Shown piece by piece: positions 1-9,046 of a DNA stretch of 64,000 nt. The DNA comes from Algicella marina. GTDB lineage: Bacteria; Pseudomonadota; Alphaproteobacteria; Rhodobacterales; Rhodobacteraceae. Every line of letters starts with the position of its first letter. The first letter of the stretch is position 1. Position numbers and translations under genes: made by a program. The stretch is taken from the NCBI RefSeq assembly GCF_009931615.1, contig NZ_CP046620.1:759501-823500 (forward strand). Reading direction: 5' to 3'. Below the pieces are notes generated by a model that worked only from the letters and a program-made list of their open reading frames with translations, was not told the DNA's origin and ran no database searches.

Positions 1-179
1 CCTATGTGGCCGGGCTGACGGCGCCGAAGGGGCGCACGATGGGCCATGCCGGGGCCATCATTTCGGCCTTCGGCGAAAGTGCTTCGGAGAAAGTTGAAAT
101 CCTGACGCAGGCGGGGGTCACGGTTGCCGAACACCCCGCGGAGATCGGGGAAACAATCGCGCGGGTCATTGCCGCGTAA
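1..179 (+). CDS. Succinate/malate-CoA ligase alpha subunit, C-terminal end (5' truncated)
   Basis: The open frame enters from the left edge (first complete codon at base 3) and stops at 177-179, giving the last 58 residues. They match the C-terminus of SucD-type CoA ligase alpha subunits: an [18 protein letters not shown] stretch, then the closing helix. Such subunits form the acyl-CoA with ATP or GTP through a phosphohistidine, working with a beta subunit that would lie to the left. A D-2-hydroxyacid dehydrogenase begins 10 bases after the stop. That pairing also resembles malate-CoA ligase (mtkB) clusters, so sucD versus mtkB cannot be settled from this fragment. Confidence 0.8.
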   Translation, partial: YVAGLTAPKGRTMGHAGAIISAFGESASEKVEILTQAGVTVAEHPAEIGETIARVIAA

Positions 180-189
180 GGAGGAAAAG

Positions 190-1161
190 ATGGGATTGCC
201 TAGCCTTTTCGTGACCCGCCGCCTTCCGCCGGCGGTGGAAGCCAGGTTGTCGGAGCGTTTCGACGTGACGATCAACCAGAGGGATGCACAGCTGAAGACG
301 GAGGATTTCCGACAGGCGATTTCCGGGTTCGATGCGGTGTTGCCAACTGTGACCGACAAGTTCTGCAGCCGGGCGCTGGAAGTCCGGAATCCGCAGGCGA
401 AGATCCTTGCGAATTATGGCGTGGGATACAGCCACATCGACACTGAAGCGGTTTCCCGGCTGTCGATTGCAGTGACCAATACGCCGGATGTTCTATCCGA
501 GTGTACGGCTGATCTTGCCGTGATGCTGATGCTGATGGCGGCACGGCGAGCGGTCGAGGGTGAACACGAGGTTCGGTCCGGTGCCTGGACGGGCTGGCGG
601 CCAACGCATCTGATGGGAAGGAAGGTTTCCGGCAAGGTGCTGGGGATCATCGGCTTCGGGCGGATCGGCCAGGAGGTGGCGCGGCGGGCGCATCATGGCT
701 TCGGCATGGACATCCTTGTCTACAACCGCAGCGCGGTGGCGGTGGAGAAACTGGCGGCTGTCGGCGCGCGGCAGGTCGAGACGATCGACGCGCTTCTGCC
801 CGAATGCGATTTCGTATCCCTACATTGCCCAGGCGGTGCGGAAAATCGCCACCTGATCGACGCGCGGCGGCTGGGGCTGATGAAGGCAGATGCCTTCCTG
901 ATCAACACGGCGCGCGGCGAGATCATCGACGAGGCAGCGCTGGCGCAGGCCTTGATCTTCGAGACAATCGGGGGCGCGGCGCTGGACGTGTTCGACGGTG
1001 AGCCGCGTGTGAGCGCGGAACTGCGTGCCTGTGAAAACCTGGTGATGTTGCCACATCTTGGCAGCGCGACACGGGAGGCGAGGGAGGCGATGGGATTCCG
1101 GGCGATGGAAAACCTTGTCGATTTCTTCGAAGGCCGTGAACCGCGCGACAGGGTGGCCTGA
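190..1161 (+). CDS. D-2-hydroxyacid dehydrogenase (glyoxylate/hydroxypyruvate reductase type)
   Basis: A 323-residue NAD(P)-dependent D-2-hydroxyacid dehydrogenase, probably cytosolic, reducing a 2-keto acid such as glyoxylate or hydroxypyruvate. The Rossmann motif GIIGFGRIG lies near residue 155. The catalytic triad is visible as Arg242 (NTARGE), Glu271 (DGEP) and His289 (PHLGSAT). The start at 190 was chosen because AAGGAGGAAAAG precedes it; an upstream in-frame extension overlaps the previous gene and lacks such a site. It directly follows the CoA-ligase alpha gene, so the two are probably co-transcribed and end at the terminator at 1290-1323. Exact substrate is not determined by the sequence. 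Confidence 0.88.
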   Translation: MGLPSLFVTRRLPPAVEARLSERFDVTINQRDAQLKTEDFRQAISGFDAVLPTVTDKFCSRALEVRNPQAKILANYGVGYSHIDTEAVSRLSIAVTNTPDVLSECTADLAVMLMLMAARRAVEGEHEVRSGAWTGWRPTHLMGRKVSGKVLGIIGFGRIGQEVARRAHHGFGMDILVYNRSAVAVEKLAAVGARQVETIDALLPECDFVSLHCPGGAENRHLIDARRLGLMKADAFLINTARGEIIDEAALAQALIFETIGGAALDVFDGEPRVSAELRACENLVMLPHLGSATREAREAMGFRAMENLVDFFEGREPRDRVA

Positions 1162-1289
1162 ACCGGGCTTGCCAGCTTTCGCGATGCGGGCTTCTCTCTC
1201 CAGTGTGCCCGTGACGTGATGGCCGGCGAAACGCCGATCTCTTTCTTCCTTCCGCTTCCTGGGGATGATTTGAGAGAGCAGGCGAAGAC

Positions 1290-1323
1290 GGAGGGCAGGG
1301 GTTTTCCTGCCCTCCTTTTTTTT
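1290..1323 (+). terminator. Rho-independent terminator
   Basis: A perfect 10-bp stem, GGAGGGCAGG at 1290-1299 with CCTGCCCTCC at 1306-1315, has a 6-base loop and is followed by eight T residues. It ends transcription from the ligase/dehydrogenase operon. Confidence 0.95.
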
Positions 1324-1408
1324 GTTCAATAAGAGCCGGATAGAGTTTTGCAATCGTGCTAGAAGCTTGACCGGCGGCTCCGGGCATCTCTATTGTCGGC
1401 TATAAAAA

Positions 1409-1422
1409 TTGACGCGCGCAAA
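1409..1422. promoter_or_regulatory. Candidate autoregulatory LacI-family operator
   Basis: TTGACGCGCGCAAA matches the perfect palindrome at 2580-2593 (TTTACGCGCGTAAA) at 12 of 14 positions and keeps the central CG typical of LacI-family sites. It lies about 95 bases before the LacI gene start, so autoregulation is inferred. Confidence 0.6.
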
Positions 1423-1516
1423 CTTTCGCTGCGTGAAAATGTGGCGCAATGAGAGCGGGCGAAGGCTTTGCCGGTGAATGTGGGGGCGACAGAACCCCTT
1501 TCGGAAAGCAGGGGAC

Positions 1517-2542
1517 ATGGACAGTCAGAAGATCAGGACGATGGAGGAGTTCGCGGCTCTCAGCGGCATATCGCGTCCAACTGTATCAAAGTATTTCAAT
1601 GATCCGAGCAGCGTGAGGGATTCCACCCGTAGCCGGATCGAGCGGGCGCTGGAGCAATACGACTACCGCCCCAATATCTTTGCCATCAACCAGAACCGCA
1701 AGTTGACAAAGACCATAGGCATTCTTGTGCCCTACCTGGCCGACCCGTTCTTCGCCGAGATCGTGCGTAACATCGAATGGCGCTGCATCGAGGCCGGGTA
1801 CTTGCCGATCCTGTTTTCATCGCATGGTGAGCAGGACCTTGAAGTCAACGCGTTGGAGACCTTGAAATCGCTGAAACCCGCCGGCGCGCTTCTGGCCCCG
1901 TTGGGGCGAGCATCGGATCTGGAGGCCCTGAAGAAGTTTGTCGATGAAGTGCCAACCGTGATCTTCGACAGCGACGTCGAAGTCGGCGAAACCTTTGTGG
2001 GCTTGGATAATTTTCAGAGCATCGGGCTGATGGTCGAGTATCTTTGCAGCACCGGTTCTCCCCCCTGTTTCCTGGAGATGCCGCCCGTCAACCCGAACGC
2101 ACGAAAGCGCAGACAGGCTTATCGTCAGACAATGGAGAAGTTGGGGCTTGAGCCGCAGATCATCCATGTGGAGCAGGAAACATGGGACTTCGAGCGGGTC
2201 GGTCTGACCGAAGGCAAACGGCTTATCCAGGAGCGGTTGATACCTTCAGACACCGTCCTGTGCAGCAATGACAGGATTGCCATCGGCCTTCTGGCCGCTG
2301 CCTACGAGAGCGGGTTGCGTGTCGGGCGGGGGCCGGGCTGCGCGATGCGGATCGCCGGCCATGATGATCATCCCTGGTCTCGTTTCACCAGCCCTTCGCT
2401 GACTACCGTGGCGCAGGACTATGAATCGATTGCGCGGGGCAGTTTCGAGGCGTTGTTCGTGCTGATGGAGGCGGGATTCAGTAGCCATGAGCGCAATGCG
2501 ACCTATTTCGAAGGCAAGTTGATATTGCGATCTTCGGCGTAA
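1517..2542 (+). CDS. LacI-family transcriptional regulator of the polyol operon
   Basis: A 341-residue LacI/GalR repressor. An N-terminal helix-turn-helix (residues about 7-30, FAALSGISRPTVSKYFN) is followed by a hinge and a periplasmic-binding-protein-like sensor domain starting near IGILVPYLADPFFAEI. The ATG at 1517 is used because the helix-turn-helix begins immediately after it; an in-frame codon at 1478 would add 13 unconserved residues. The gene lies upstream of and co-directional with the sorbitol/mannitol operon. Matching palindromes occur before this gene and before smoE, so it probably represses both until a polyol or derivative binds. The effector is inferred from context. Confidence 0.88.
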   Translation: MDSQKIRTMEEFAALSGISRPTVSKYFNDPSSVRDSTRSRIERALEQYDYRPNIFAINQNRKLTKTIGILVPYLADPFFAEIVRNIEWRCIEAGYLPILFSSHGEQDLEVNALETLKSLKPAGALLAPLGRASDLEALKKFVDEVPTVIFDSDVEVGETFVGLDNFQSIGLMVEYLCSTGSPPCFLEMPPVNPNARKRRQAYRQTMEKLGLEPQIIHVEQETWDFERVGLTEGKRLIQERLIPSDTVLCSNDRIAIGLLAAAYESGLRVGRGPGCAMRIAGHDDHPWSRFTSPSLTTVAQDYESIARGSFEALFVLMEAGFSSHERNATYFEGKLILRSSA

Positions 2543-2579
2543 GCGTAAGGCCGCTCCTGGCCATTGATCGGGTCAAAAC

Positions 2580-2593
2580 TTTACGCGCGTAAA
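2580..2593. promoter_or_regulatory. LacI-family operator in front of smoE
   Basis: TTTACGCGCGTAAA is a perfect 14-bp palindrome with the central CG characteristic of LacI/GalR operators. It sits 73 bases before the smoE start, next to a TTGACT hexamer at 2601-2606 that may be the -35 element. A near copy lies at 1409-1422. Confidence 0.8.
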
Positions 2594-2666
2594 AAAATAT
2601 TTGACTTGGCCGCAGTTAAGTTGGTACCTGAGTTCCAATAACACTGGATAATCTGGGAGGATTACG

Positions 2667-3971
2667 ATGAGACTGAATCACGCATTCTGTGCGGCGTCGG
2701 CGCTTGCGCTCTTGGCAGGTGCTGCAACGGCACAGACGACCGTTACCATCGCGACAGTGAACAACGGCGACATGATCCGCATGCAGGGTCTGAGTGACGA
2801 GTTCACGGCGGCAAACCCCGATATCACACTGGAGTGGGTCACGCTGGAGGAGAACGTGCTTCGTCAGCGCGTGACGCAGGACATCGCCTCCAATGGCGGG
2901 CAGTTCGACGTGATGACAATCGGCACCTATGAAGTTCCGATCTGGGGCAAGCAGGGGTGGCTGGTCTCGCTGAACGATCTGCCGGCCGAGTGGGATGCCG
3001 ATGACATCCTGCCTGCGATCCGCGGTGGTCTGACTGTCGATGGTGAACTATATGCGGCACCATTCTATGGCGAAAGCTCCATGGTCATGTACCGGAAGGA
3101 CCTGATGGAAGCGGCAGGCATGGAAATGCCCGAAGCGCCGACTTGGGACGACATCGCCAAGGCTGCCGAAGCGATGACGGACAAGGACAACGAAGTGTAT
3201 GGCATCTGCCTGCGCGGCAAGGCCGGCTGGGGCGAGAATATGGCCTTCCTGTCTGCCATGGCCAACAGCTTTGGCGGCAAATGGTTCGATGAGGACTGGC
3301 AGGCCCAGTTCGACAGCGAGGCCTGGGCGAACACGCTCAACACCTACATGGACCTGATGAACAACTACGGACCTCCGGGCGCTTCCACGAACGGCTTCAA
3401 CGAGAACCTCTCGCTGTTCCAGCAGGGCAAGTGCGGCATGTGGATCGACGCAACGGTTGCGGCTTCCTTCGTGACCAATCCCAATGACTCCACGGTTGCC
3501 GATCAGGTCGGTTTCGCCCTCGCGCCGGACAACGGCCTCGGCAAACGCGGCAACTGGTTGTGGGCATGGTCCCTCGCCGTTCCGGCAGGCTCGGATGCCA
3601 CAGATGCAGCCAAGAAGTTCGTGGCCTGGGCGACGAGCAAGGAATACACCGCGCTGGTAGCCGAGAACGAAGGCTGGGCGAACGTTCCGCCGGGCACACG
3701 TACTTCCCTTTACGAAAACGCCGAGTACCAGAAGGTGCCGTTTGCGGAAATGACGCTGAATTCCATCAATTCCGCGGATCCGACGCAGCCGACTGTCGAC
3801 CCGGTGCCGTACACGGGCGTGCAGTTCGTGGCGATCCCCGAGTTCGCTGGTATTGCCACCCAGGTGGGCCAGGAATTCTCGGCCGCCCTTGCGGGCCAGC
3901 AGTCCGTCGAGGAAGCGCTTGAGAAGGCCCAGGCGATCACCGTCGACGAAATGGAAGCCGCAGGTTACTGA
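2667..3971 (+). CDS. smoE: Sorbitol/mannitol ABC transporter substrate-binding protein
   Basis: A 434-residue periplasmic family 1 extracellular solute-binding protein. Residues 1-22 form a Sec signal peptide, with cleavage likely after ATA22. It starts at ATG 2667 behind a GGGAGG ribosome site. Gene order (binding protein, two permeases, ATPase, sorbitol dehydrogenase, mannitol dehydrogenase) matches the Rhodobacter smo locus, which supports polyols such as sorbitol and mannitol as ligands. A strong hairpin after its stop (3986-4014) probably raises its mRNA level over the permease genes. Transcription is probably controlled through the operator at 2580-2593. Confidence 0.88.
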   Translation: MRLNHAFCAASALALLAGAATAQTTVTIATVNNGDMIRMQGLSDEFTAANPDITLEWVTLEENVLRQRVTQDIASNGGQFDVMTIGTYEVPIWGKQGWLVSLNDLPAEWDADDILPAIRGGLTVDGELYAAPFYGESSMVMYRKDLMEAAGMEMPEAPTWDDIAKAAEAMTDKDNEVYGICLRGKAGWGENMAFLSAMANSFGGKWFDEDWQAQFDSEAWANTLNTYMDLMNNYGPPGASTNGFNENLSLFQQGKCGMWIDATVAASFVTNPNDSTVADQVGFALAPDNGLGKRGNWLWAWSLAVPAGSDATDAAKKFVAWATSKEYTALVAENEGWANVPPGTRTSLYENAEYQKVPFAEMTLNSINSADPTQPTVDPVPYTGVQFVAIPEFAGIATQVGQEFSAALAGQQSVEEALEKAQAITVDEMEAAGY

Positions 3972-3985
3972 GGTTCCTCCCCGGC

Positions 3986-4014
3986 CGGGGGGTGTGGCGT
4001 CAGCCCGCCCCCCG
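3986..4014 (+). promoter_or_regulatory. Intercistronic hairpin smoE-smoF
   Basis: CGGGGGG (3986-3992) pairs with CCCCCCG (4008-4014). The inner stem closes on a GTCA loop with one bulged T. Only a short T-rich stretch follows, so it looks like a partial attenuator or 3' mRNA stabiliser rather than a full terminator. Confidence 0.65.
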
Positions 4015-4081
4015 TCTCTTTCTATTTGCATGAATTGCGCGGCCTGAGGGCCTCTGGCCCGGCTTTCCGAGGAGAGACGAA

Positions 4082-4948
4082 ATGGCGACCCAGCAATCCC
4101 GATCCGCAGCAAGACTGATGATGGCACCGGCAGTGATACTGCTGCTCGGCTGGATGCTCGTGCCGCTCATCATGACGCTCTACTTTTCCTTCAAGCGCTA
4201 CCTGCCGCTGCGCGGTGGCGATCTTGGTTGGGTAGGTTTCGAAAACTACGTTCGTTTTGTCACATCTTCGGCGTTCTGGCCAAGCGTGCAGGCGACCCTG
4301 ATCATCGTCGGGGGAGTGCTGCTGATCACCATCATTCTCGGTGTTCTGCTAGCCATCCTGCTCGATCAGCCGATGTGGGGGCAGGGGATCGTACGTATTC
4401 TCGTCATCGCGCCGTTTTTCGTGATGCCCACCGTCTCCGCGCTTGTGTGGAAAAACATGTTCATGGACCCGGTGAACGGGCTGTTCGCCCATTTGTGGCA
4501 GTTCTTCGGACTGACGCCGGTGGAGTGGCTGAGCCAGGCATCGCTGACTTCGATCATCATGATCGTCTCCTGGCAGTGGCTGCCATTTGCCACGCTGATC
4601 CTGCTGACGGCGATCCAGTCGCTTGACAGCGAACAGCTGGAGGCGGCGGAGATGGATGGTGCGCCGGTGATTTCCCGTTTCGGCTATATCATCCTGCCAC
4701 ACCTTTCGCGGGCCATCACCATCGTGGTGTTGATCCAGACCATCTTCCTGTTGTCCGTCTTCGCGGAAATTTTCGTGACGACGCAGGGCTCCTTCGGAAC
4801 CCGGACGCTGACCTATCTGATCTACCAGCGCGTGCTGGAGAGCCAGAACATCGGGCTCGGCTCCGCCGGGGGTATCTATGCCGTCATACTTGCCAACATT
4901 CTCGCAATCTTCCTGATGCGGATCGTCGGCAAGAATCTGGACGCGTGA
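4082..4948 (+). CDS. smoF: Sorbitol/mannitol ABC transporter permease 1
   Basis: A 288-residue inner-membrane permease of the MalF/UgpA type with about six hydrophobic helices. The EAA loop that contacts the ATPase is visible as EAAEMDGAP starting at Glu187. The ATG at 4082 follows a GAGGAGAG ribosome site. It follows smoE after a hairpin-containing spacer and precedes smoG by 12 bases. It should pair with SmoG as the heterodimeric channel for polyols delivered by SmoE. Confidence 0.88.
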   Translation: MATQQSRSAARLMMAPAVILLLGWMLVPLIMTLYFSFKRYLPLRGGDLGWVGFENYVRFVTSSAFWPSVQATLIIVGGVLLITIILGVLLAILLDQPMWGQGIVRILVIAPFFVMPTVSALVWKNMFMDPVNGLFAHLWQFFGLTPVEWLSQASLTSIIMIVSWQWLPFATLILLTAIQSLDSEQLEAAEMDGAPVISRFGYIILPHLSRAITIVVLIQTIFLLSVFAEIFVTTQGSFGTRTLTYLIYQRVLESQNIGLGSAGGIYAVILANILAIFLMRIVGKNLDA

Positions 4949-4960
4949 GGAGGAAACGCC

Positions 4961-5791
4961 ATGGCACGCTCTGTTACGAACAGCCGCAAGACGATCAACA
5001 CGATTGCCGCATGGGCGGTGGGTTTGCTGATCTTCTTCCCGATCCTCTGGACCATCCTGACAAGCTTCAAGACCGAGGCGACGGCGATTGCCGACCCGCC
5101 TGTGTTCCTGGCCTTCGACTGGACTCTGGAGAACTACCGCATCGTCATGGAGCGCTCCGACTACATGCGCTTCCTGACCAACTCCATCATCATCGCGGGC
5201 GGATCGACCATCCTCGGGCTGATCGTGGCGATCCCGGCGGCGTGGTCGATGGCCTTCGTGCCATCCAAGAGAACCAAGGACATTCTGCTGTGGATGCTGT
5301 CCACAAAGATGTTGCCGGCGGTGGGCGTCCTGTACCCGATCTACCTGCTGTTCATCAAGCTGGGGCTGCTGGACAGCCGGATGGGCCTGACGATCGTGCT
5401 GATGCTGATCAACCTGCCGATCATCGTGTGGATGCTCTATACCTATTTCCGCGAAATTCCTGGTGAGATTCTGGAAGCTGCGCGGATGGATGGGGCGACA
5501 CTTCGGGACGAGATCATCTATGTCCTGACACCGATGGCGGTGCCGGGGATCGCGTCGACGTTGTTGCTGAACTTCATCCTTGCCTGGAACGAAGCCTTCT
5601 GGACGCTGAACCTGACAGCGGCCAAGGCGGCACCGCTCACGGCCTTCATCGCGAGTTACTCAAGCCCTGAGGGACTCTTCTATGCCAAGCTTTCCGCAGC
5701 TTCGACGATGGCGATTGCACCCGTGCTGATCCTCGGCTGGTTCAGCCAGAAACAGCTCGTTCGTGGTCTGACATTCGGCGCAGTCAAATAA
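4961..5791 (+). CDS. smoG: Sorbitol/mannitol ABC transporter permease 2
   Basis: A 276-residue inner-membrane permease of the MalG/UgpE type. A first membrane helix occurs at about residues 15-35 and the EAA loop (EAARMDGA) begins at Glu172. The start is preceded by GAGGAGGAAACGCC. It is the second half of the permease pair, 12 bases after smoF and 11 bases before the ATPase gene smoK. Confidence 0.88.
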   Translation: MARSVTNSRKTINTIAAWAVGLLIFFPILWTILTSFKTEATAIADPPVFLAFDWTLENYRIVMERSDYMRFLTNSIIIAGGSTILGLIVAIPAAWSMAFVPSKRTKDILLWMLSTKMLPAVGVLYPIYLLFIKLGLLDSRMGLTIVLMLINLPIIVWMLYTYFREIPGEILEAARMDGATLRDEIIYVLTPMAVPGIASTLLLNFILAWNEAFWTLNLTAAKAAPLTAFIASYSSPEGLFYAKLSAASTMAIAPVLILGWFSQKQLVRGLTFGAVK

Positions 5792-5802
5792 GGATAAAGA
5801 AA

Positions 5803-6810
5803 ATGGGACGTATCACGCTTAACCAAGTCACGAAGTCCTTTGGCGAAGTCAATGTCATCCCGCCGCTGGACCTGACCATAGAAGACGGTGAGTTTGTCGT
5901 CTTCGTCGGGCCTTCGGGTTGCGGCAAGTCTACCCTGCTGCGGCTGATCGCCGGGCTGGAGGATGTTTCGGGCGGCGACATAGAGATTGACGGAAAGAAC
6001 GCGACAGCACTGCCACCGGCCAAGCGGTCGCTGGCGATGGTGTTTCAATCCTACGCGCTCTACCCGCATATGTCCGTTCGCAAGAACATCGCCTTTCCTT
6101 TGCGGATGGCGAAGCTCGACAAAGAAGAACAGGACAAGCGGGTGGAAGGGGCCGCGCGTGTGCTGAACCTGACGGACTATCTGGACCGGCGCCCGGGCCA
6201 GCTTTCGGGGGGGCAGCGGCAGCGCGTGGCCATCGGCCGGGCAATCGTGCGGGAGCCCGCGGCGTTCCTGTTCGATGAGCCGCTTTCGAACCTCGATGCT
6301 GCGCTGAGGGTTGGAATGCGGCTCGAGATCTCGGAACTGCACAAGCGACTGGCGACGACGATGATCTATGTGACGCACGACCAGGTGGAAGCCATGACGA
6401 TGGCCGACAAGATCGTGGTGCTGCAGGCGGGGTTGATCGAGCAGGTCGGCAGCCCGCTGGAGCTATACAAGGCACCGCGCAACCGGTTCGTTGCCGGGTT
6501 TATCGGCTCTCCAAAGATGAACATCTTCGAGGGACCGCTGGCGGCCCAGCACGGGGCTCATGCCATCGGAGTTCGGCCAGAACATATCGCGGTCTCTTCT
6601 GAAGCCGGTTCCTGGGCAGGGGTGGTTGGCGTTTCAGAGCATCTCGGCTCCGACACGTTTTTTCACGTGAACTGCGAGGGCATCGACGATCCGATCACCG
6701 TGCGTGCGGGGGGCGAAGTCGATATCCACTACGGGGACAAGGTGTTCCTGACGCCGGAAGCAGGACAGATCCACAAGTTCGATGCGCAGGGGTTGAGGAT
6801 CGTTGAATGA
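5803..6810 (+). CDS. smoK: Polyol ABC transporter ATP-binding protein
   Basis: A 335-residue MalK/UgpC-type ATPase that powers import through SmoFG. Walker A is GPSGCGKST (residues 36-44), the signature LSGGQ is at 134-138, Walker B FLFDEP is at 155-160, and the switch histidine lies in [11 protein letters not shown]-terminal TOBE-like extension (NIFEGPL, GVRPEHI) is typical of carbohydrate importers. Its TGA overlaps the ATG of smoS (ATGA), indicating translational coupling of uptake and oxidation. Confidence 0.93.
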   Translation: MGRITLNQVTKSFGEVNVIPPLDLTIEDGEFVVFVGPSGCGKSTLLRLIAGLEDVSGGDIEIDGKNATALPPAKRSLAMVFQSYALYPHMSVRKNIAFPLRMAKLDKEEQDKRVEGAARVLNLTDYLDRRPGQLSGGQRQRVAIGRAIVREPAAFLFDEPLSNLDAALRVGMRLEISELHKRLATTMIYVTHDQVEAMTMADKIVVLQAGLIEQVGSPLELYKAPRNRFVAGFIGSPKMNIFEGPLAAQHGAHAIGVRPEHIAVSSEAGSWAGVVGVSEHLGSDTFFHVNCEGIDDPITVRAGGEVDIHYGDKVFLTPEAGQIHKFDAQGLRIVE

Positions 6811-7577
6811 GGCTGAAGGGAAAGGTGGCGCTTGTCACCGGTGGCGCGCGCGGGATCGGGCGGGCCATTTGCGAGGCCTATGCGGCTGAGGGCGCGCGGG
6901 TCGCCGTGGCCGACCGTCTGACGGCAGAGGCGGTGGAGACCGCGAAGGCTTTGGGCGAAGCGGGCATGGCGGTGACGATGGATGTCACTGACTTGGCTGC
7001 TATCCGAGAAGGTGTTGCGGCGGTTGAGGCTGAATTTGGCGGTATCGACATCCTTGTGAACAATGCCGGGATCTTCAACATGGGGTCAATCGAGGAAGTT
7101 ACCGCCGAGGATTACCGACGCCAGTACGACGTCAATGTCGGTGGCACGATTTTTGCCATTCAGGCTGTTGTGCCGGGTATGAAGAAGCGGGGCAGGGGCG
7201 GGGCGATCATCAACTTCTCGTCGCAGGCCGGAAGGCGGGGCGAGCCGAACATCGTGCTGTATTGCTCGACAAAGGCGGCGGTGATCTCTGTCACGCAATC
7301 GCTGGCGTTGGAATTGGCGAAGGACAGAATTCGCGTCAATGCGATTGCGCCGGGTGTGATCGATACGCCGATGTGGGATATTGTCGATGCCCAGTTTGCG
7401 CAGTATGAGAACCGGCAACCCGGCGAGAAGAAGCGCATCGTCGGCGAGGCCGTGCCGCTGGGATACATGGGGAAACCAGAGGATATCGCGGGACCGTGCG
7501 TGTTTCTGGCCTCCGATGATGCGGCCTACGTGACGGCGCAGACGCTGAACGTCGATGGCGGGAACTGGATGAACTGA
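6807..7577 (+). CDS. smoS: Sorbitol dehydrogenase, short-chain dehydrogenase family
   Basis: A 256-residue classical short-chain dehydrogenase/reductase, expected to oxidise sorbitol (and perhaps galactitol) to the ketose with NAD. The cofactor motif TGGARGIG is at residues 11-18 and NNAG at 85-88. The catalytic residues are Ser139, Tyr152 and Lys156 (YCSTK). Length and gene position match Rhodobacter SmoS. It overlaps smoK by four bases at its start and mtlK by one base at its end (TGATG). Confidence 0.88.
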   Translation: MRLKGKVALVTGGARGIGRAICEAYAAEGARVAVADRLTAEAVETAKALGEAGMAVTMDVTDLAAIREGVAAVEAEFGGIDILVNNAGIFNMGSIEEVTAEDYRRQYDVNVGGTIFAIQAVVPGMKKRGRGGAIINFSSQAGRRGEPNIVLYCSTKAAVISVTQSLALELAKDRIRVNAIAPGVIDTPMWDIVDAQFAQYENRQPGEKKRIVGEAVPLGYMGKPEDIAGPCVFLASDDAAYVTAQTLNVDGGNWMN

Positions 7578-9043
7578 TGAAACTTTCGAACGCAACCCTC
7601 AAGGATCTGCCGGACGGCGTGATTGTTCCAGAGTATGACCGTTCGAAGTTGACACCCGGAATTGTGCATATCGGTCTCGGCAATTTCCACCGCGGACATC
7701 AGGCATGGTATCTGCACCGGCTGTTTCAGCAGAAATTATGCATGGACTGGGCGATCATCGGCGCCGGTGTCCGGGCCTATGATGCAGCGCAACGCGAGAA
7801 GATGGCCGCGCAGGATTACCTGACGACGTTGATCGAGCTGTCGCCGGACTCCCGTTCCGCCGAGGTGACGGGATCTATGATCGGTTACGTGCCCATCGAA
7901 GAGGGTAACGGGCCGTTGATCGAGCAAATGGCCGATCCGGCGATCCGCATTGTCGCGCTGACGGTGACCGAGGGCGGCTACTACATCGACCCGGCAACGA
8001 AGGGTTTTGATTCCCGACATGTCGATATCTTGCACGATGCTGCCAACCCGGGATCGCCAAAGACTGCCTTCGGAGCGATGGTCGCGGCGCTGAAACTGCG
8101 GCGGGAGCGCGGCATCGGGCCGATTACCGGCCAGAGTTGCGACAATTTGCAGGGCAATGGCGATATTCTGCGGCAGACGCTGGTGTCATTGGCGCGCATG
8201 TCGGACCCGGTTCTCGCCGACTGGATCGCCGCCCAGTGCAGTTTTCCGAATTCGATGGTGGATTGCATCGTACCCGCGACGGGGCCAAAGGAGATCGCAC
8301 TGGCGCGGGAAATCGGCATCGAGGACGCTGTGCCGGTGACGCATGAGAGTTTCCGGCAGTGGGTGATCGAGGATGATTTCTGCGCCGGACGCCCGGACTG
8401 GGACAAGGCCGGGGCGACGTTTGCGGACGATGTCCATACCTACGAGGCGATGAAGATCCGGATCCTGAATGCCGGGCACCAGGTCATCGCCAATCCGGGG
8501 GAAATACTTTCCGTCGAGACGATCGCGGGCTGCATGGAGCATCCGCGGATCGGGGCGCTGTTCCGCAAGGTGGCGCTGGATGAAATCTCCCCGCATGTTC
8601 ACGCGGTGCCGGGGATGACGCCCGAGGCCTATGTTGACCTGATAGATTCGCGCTTTTCCAACCCCAAGATCGTCGATACGACGCGGCGGGTGGCGTTCGA
8701 CGGTTCCTCCCGTCACACCGGGTTCCTGTTGCCGACGGTGCGGGACGCCTTGGCCAAAGGCGGGCAGATATCGGGTTTGGCGCTGGTAGAGGCGATGTGG
8801 GCGCGAATGTGCGAAGGCACACGCGAGGATGGCAGCCGTATTGAGCCGAACGATCCGTTCTGGGGAACGCTGACAATCGTGGCAGCAGAGGCGAAGGCCC
8901 GGCCGATGGCGTGGCTGGAGCAAAAGCAGCTATACGGTGACCTGGTGGACAATGCAGAGTTCTCCGATGCATTCACGCGCTGGCTGACGGTAATCTGGGC
9001 CGATGGCGCCGATACGGCGATGCAGGCCTATCTGCAGAGCTGA
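7577..9043 (+). CDS. mtlK: Mannitol 2-dehydrogenase
   Basis: A 488-residue long-chain mannitol dehydrogenase that oxidises D-mannitol to fructose with NAD. The N-terminal Rossmann segment carries HIGLGNFHRGH, the G-G-F-R-H pattern of the family. The polyol-specific active-site pattern K-x4-N-x2-H is visible as Lys293, Asn298 and His301. It is the last gene of the polyol operon, translationally coupled to smoS, and ends 3 bases before the convergent operon on the other strand. Length is normal for the family. Confidence 0.92.
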   Translation: MKLSNATLKDLPDGVIVPEYDRSKLTPGIVHIGLGNFHRGHQAWYLHRLFQQKLCMDWAIIGAGVRAYDAAQREKMAAQDYLTTLIELSPDSRSAEVTGSMIGYVPIEEGNGPLIEQMADPAIRIVALTVTEGGYYIDPATKGFDSRHVDILHDAANPGSPKTAFGAMVAALKLRRERGIGPITGQSCDNLQGNGDILRQTLVSLARMSDPVLADWIAAQCSFPNSMVDCIVPATGPKEIALAREIGIEDAVPVTHESFRQWVIEDDFCAGRPDWDKAGATFADDVHTYEAMKIRILNAGHQVIANPGEILSVETIAGCMEHPRIGALFRKVALDEISPHVHAVPGMTPEAYVDLIDSRFSNPKIVDTTRRVAFDGSSRHTGFLLPTVRDALAKGGQISGLALVEAMWARMCEGTREDGSRIEPNDPFWGTLTIVAAEAKARPMAWLEQKQLYGDLVDNAEFSDAFTRWLTVIWADGADTAMQAYLQS

Positions 9044-9046
9044 AGC

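Larger units (their letters stand above)
1162..1516. other. Intergenic region with terminator and regulator promoter/operator
   Basis: This 355-base gap holds the rho-independent terminator of the upstream operon (1290-1323) and a candidate LacI-type operator (1409-1422) ahead of the regulator gene. No credible coding sequence was seen; open frames here are antisense extensions of the dehydrogenase gene. Confidence 0.7.

Noticed and set aside
2601-2630. A possible sigma-70 promoter (TTGACT plus a -10) before smoE
   Set aside because: The hexamer at 2601-2606 is good, but no convincing -10 element lies at 16-18 bases, so no full promoter is claimed.
3048-4127. A 359-codon minus-strand frame opposite smoE
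   Set aside because: Antisense to a well-supported binding protein, with no recognisable motifs.
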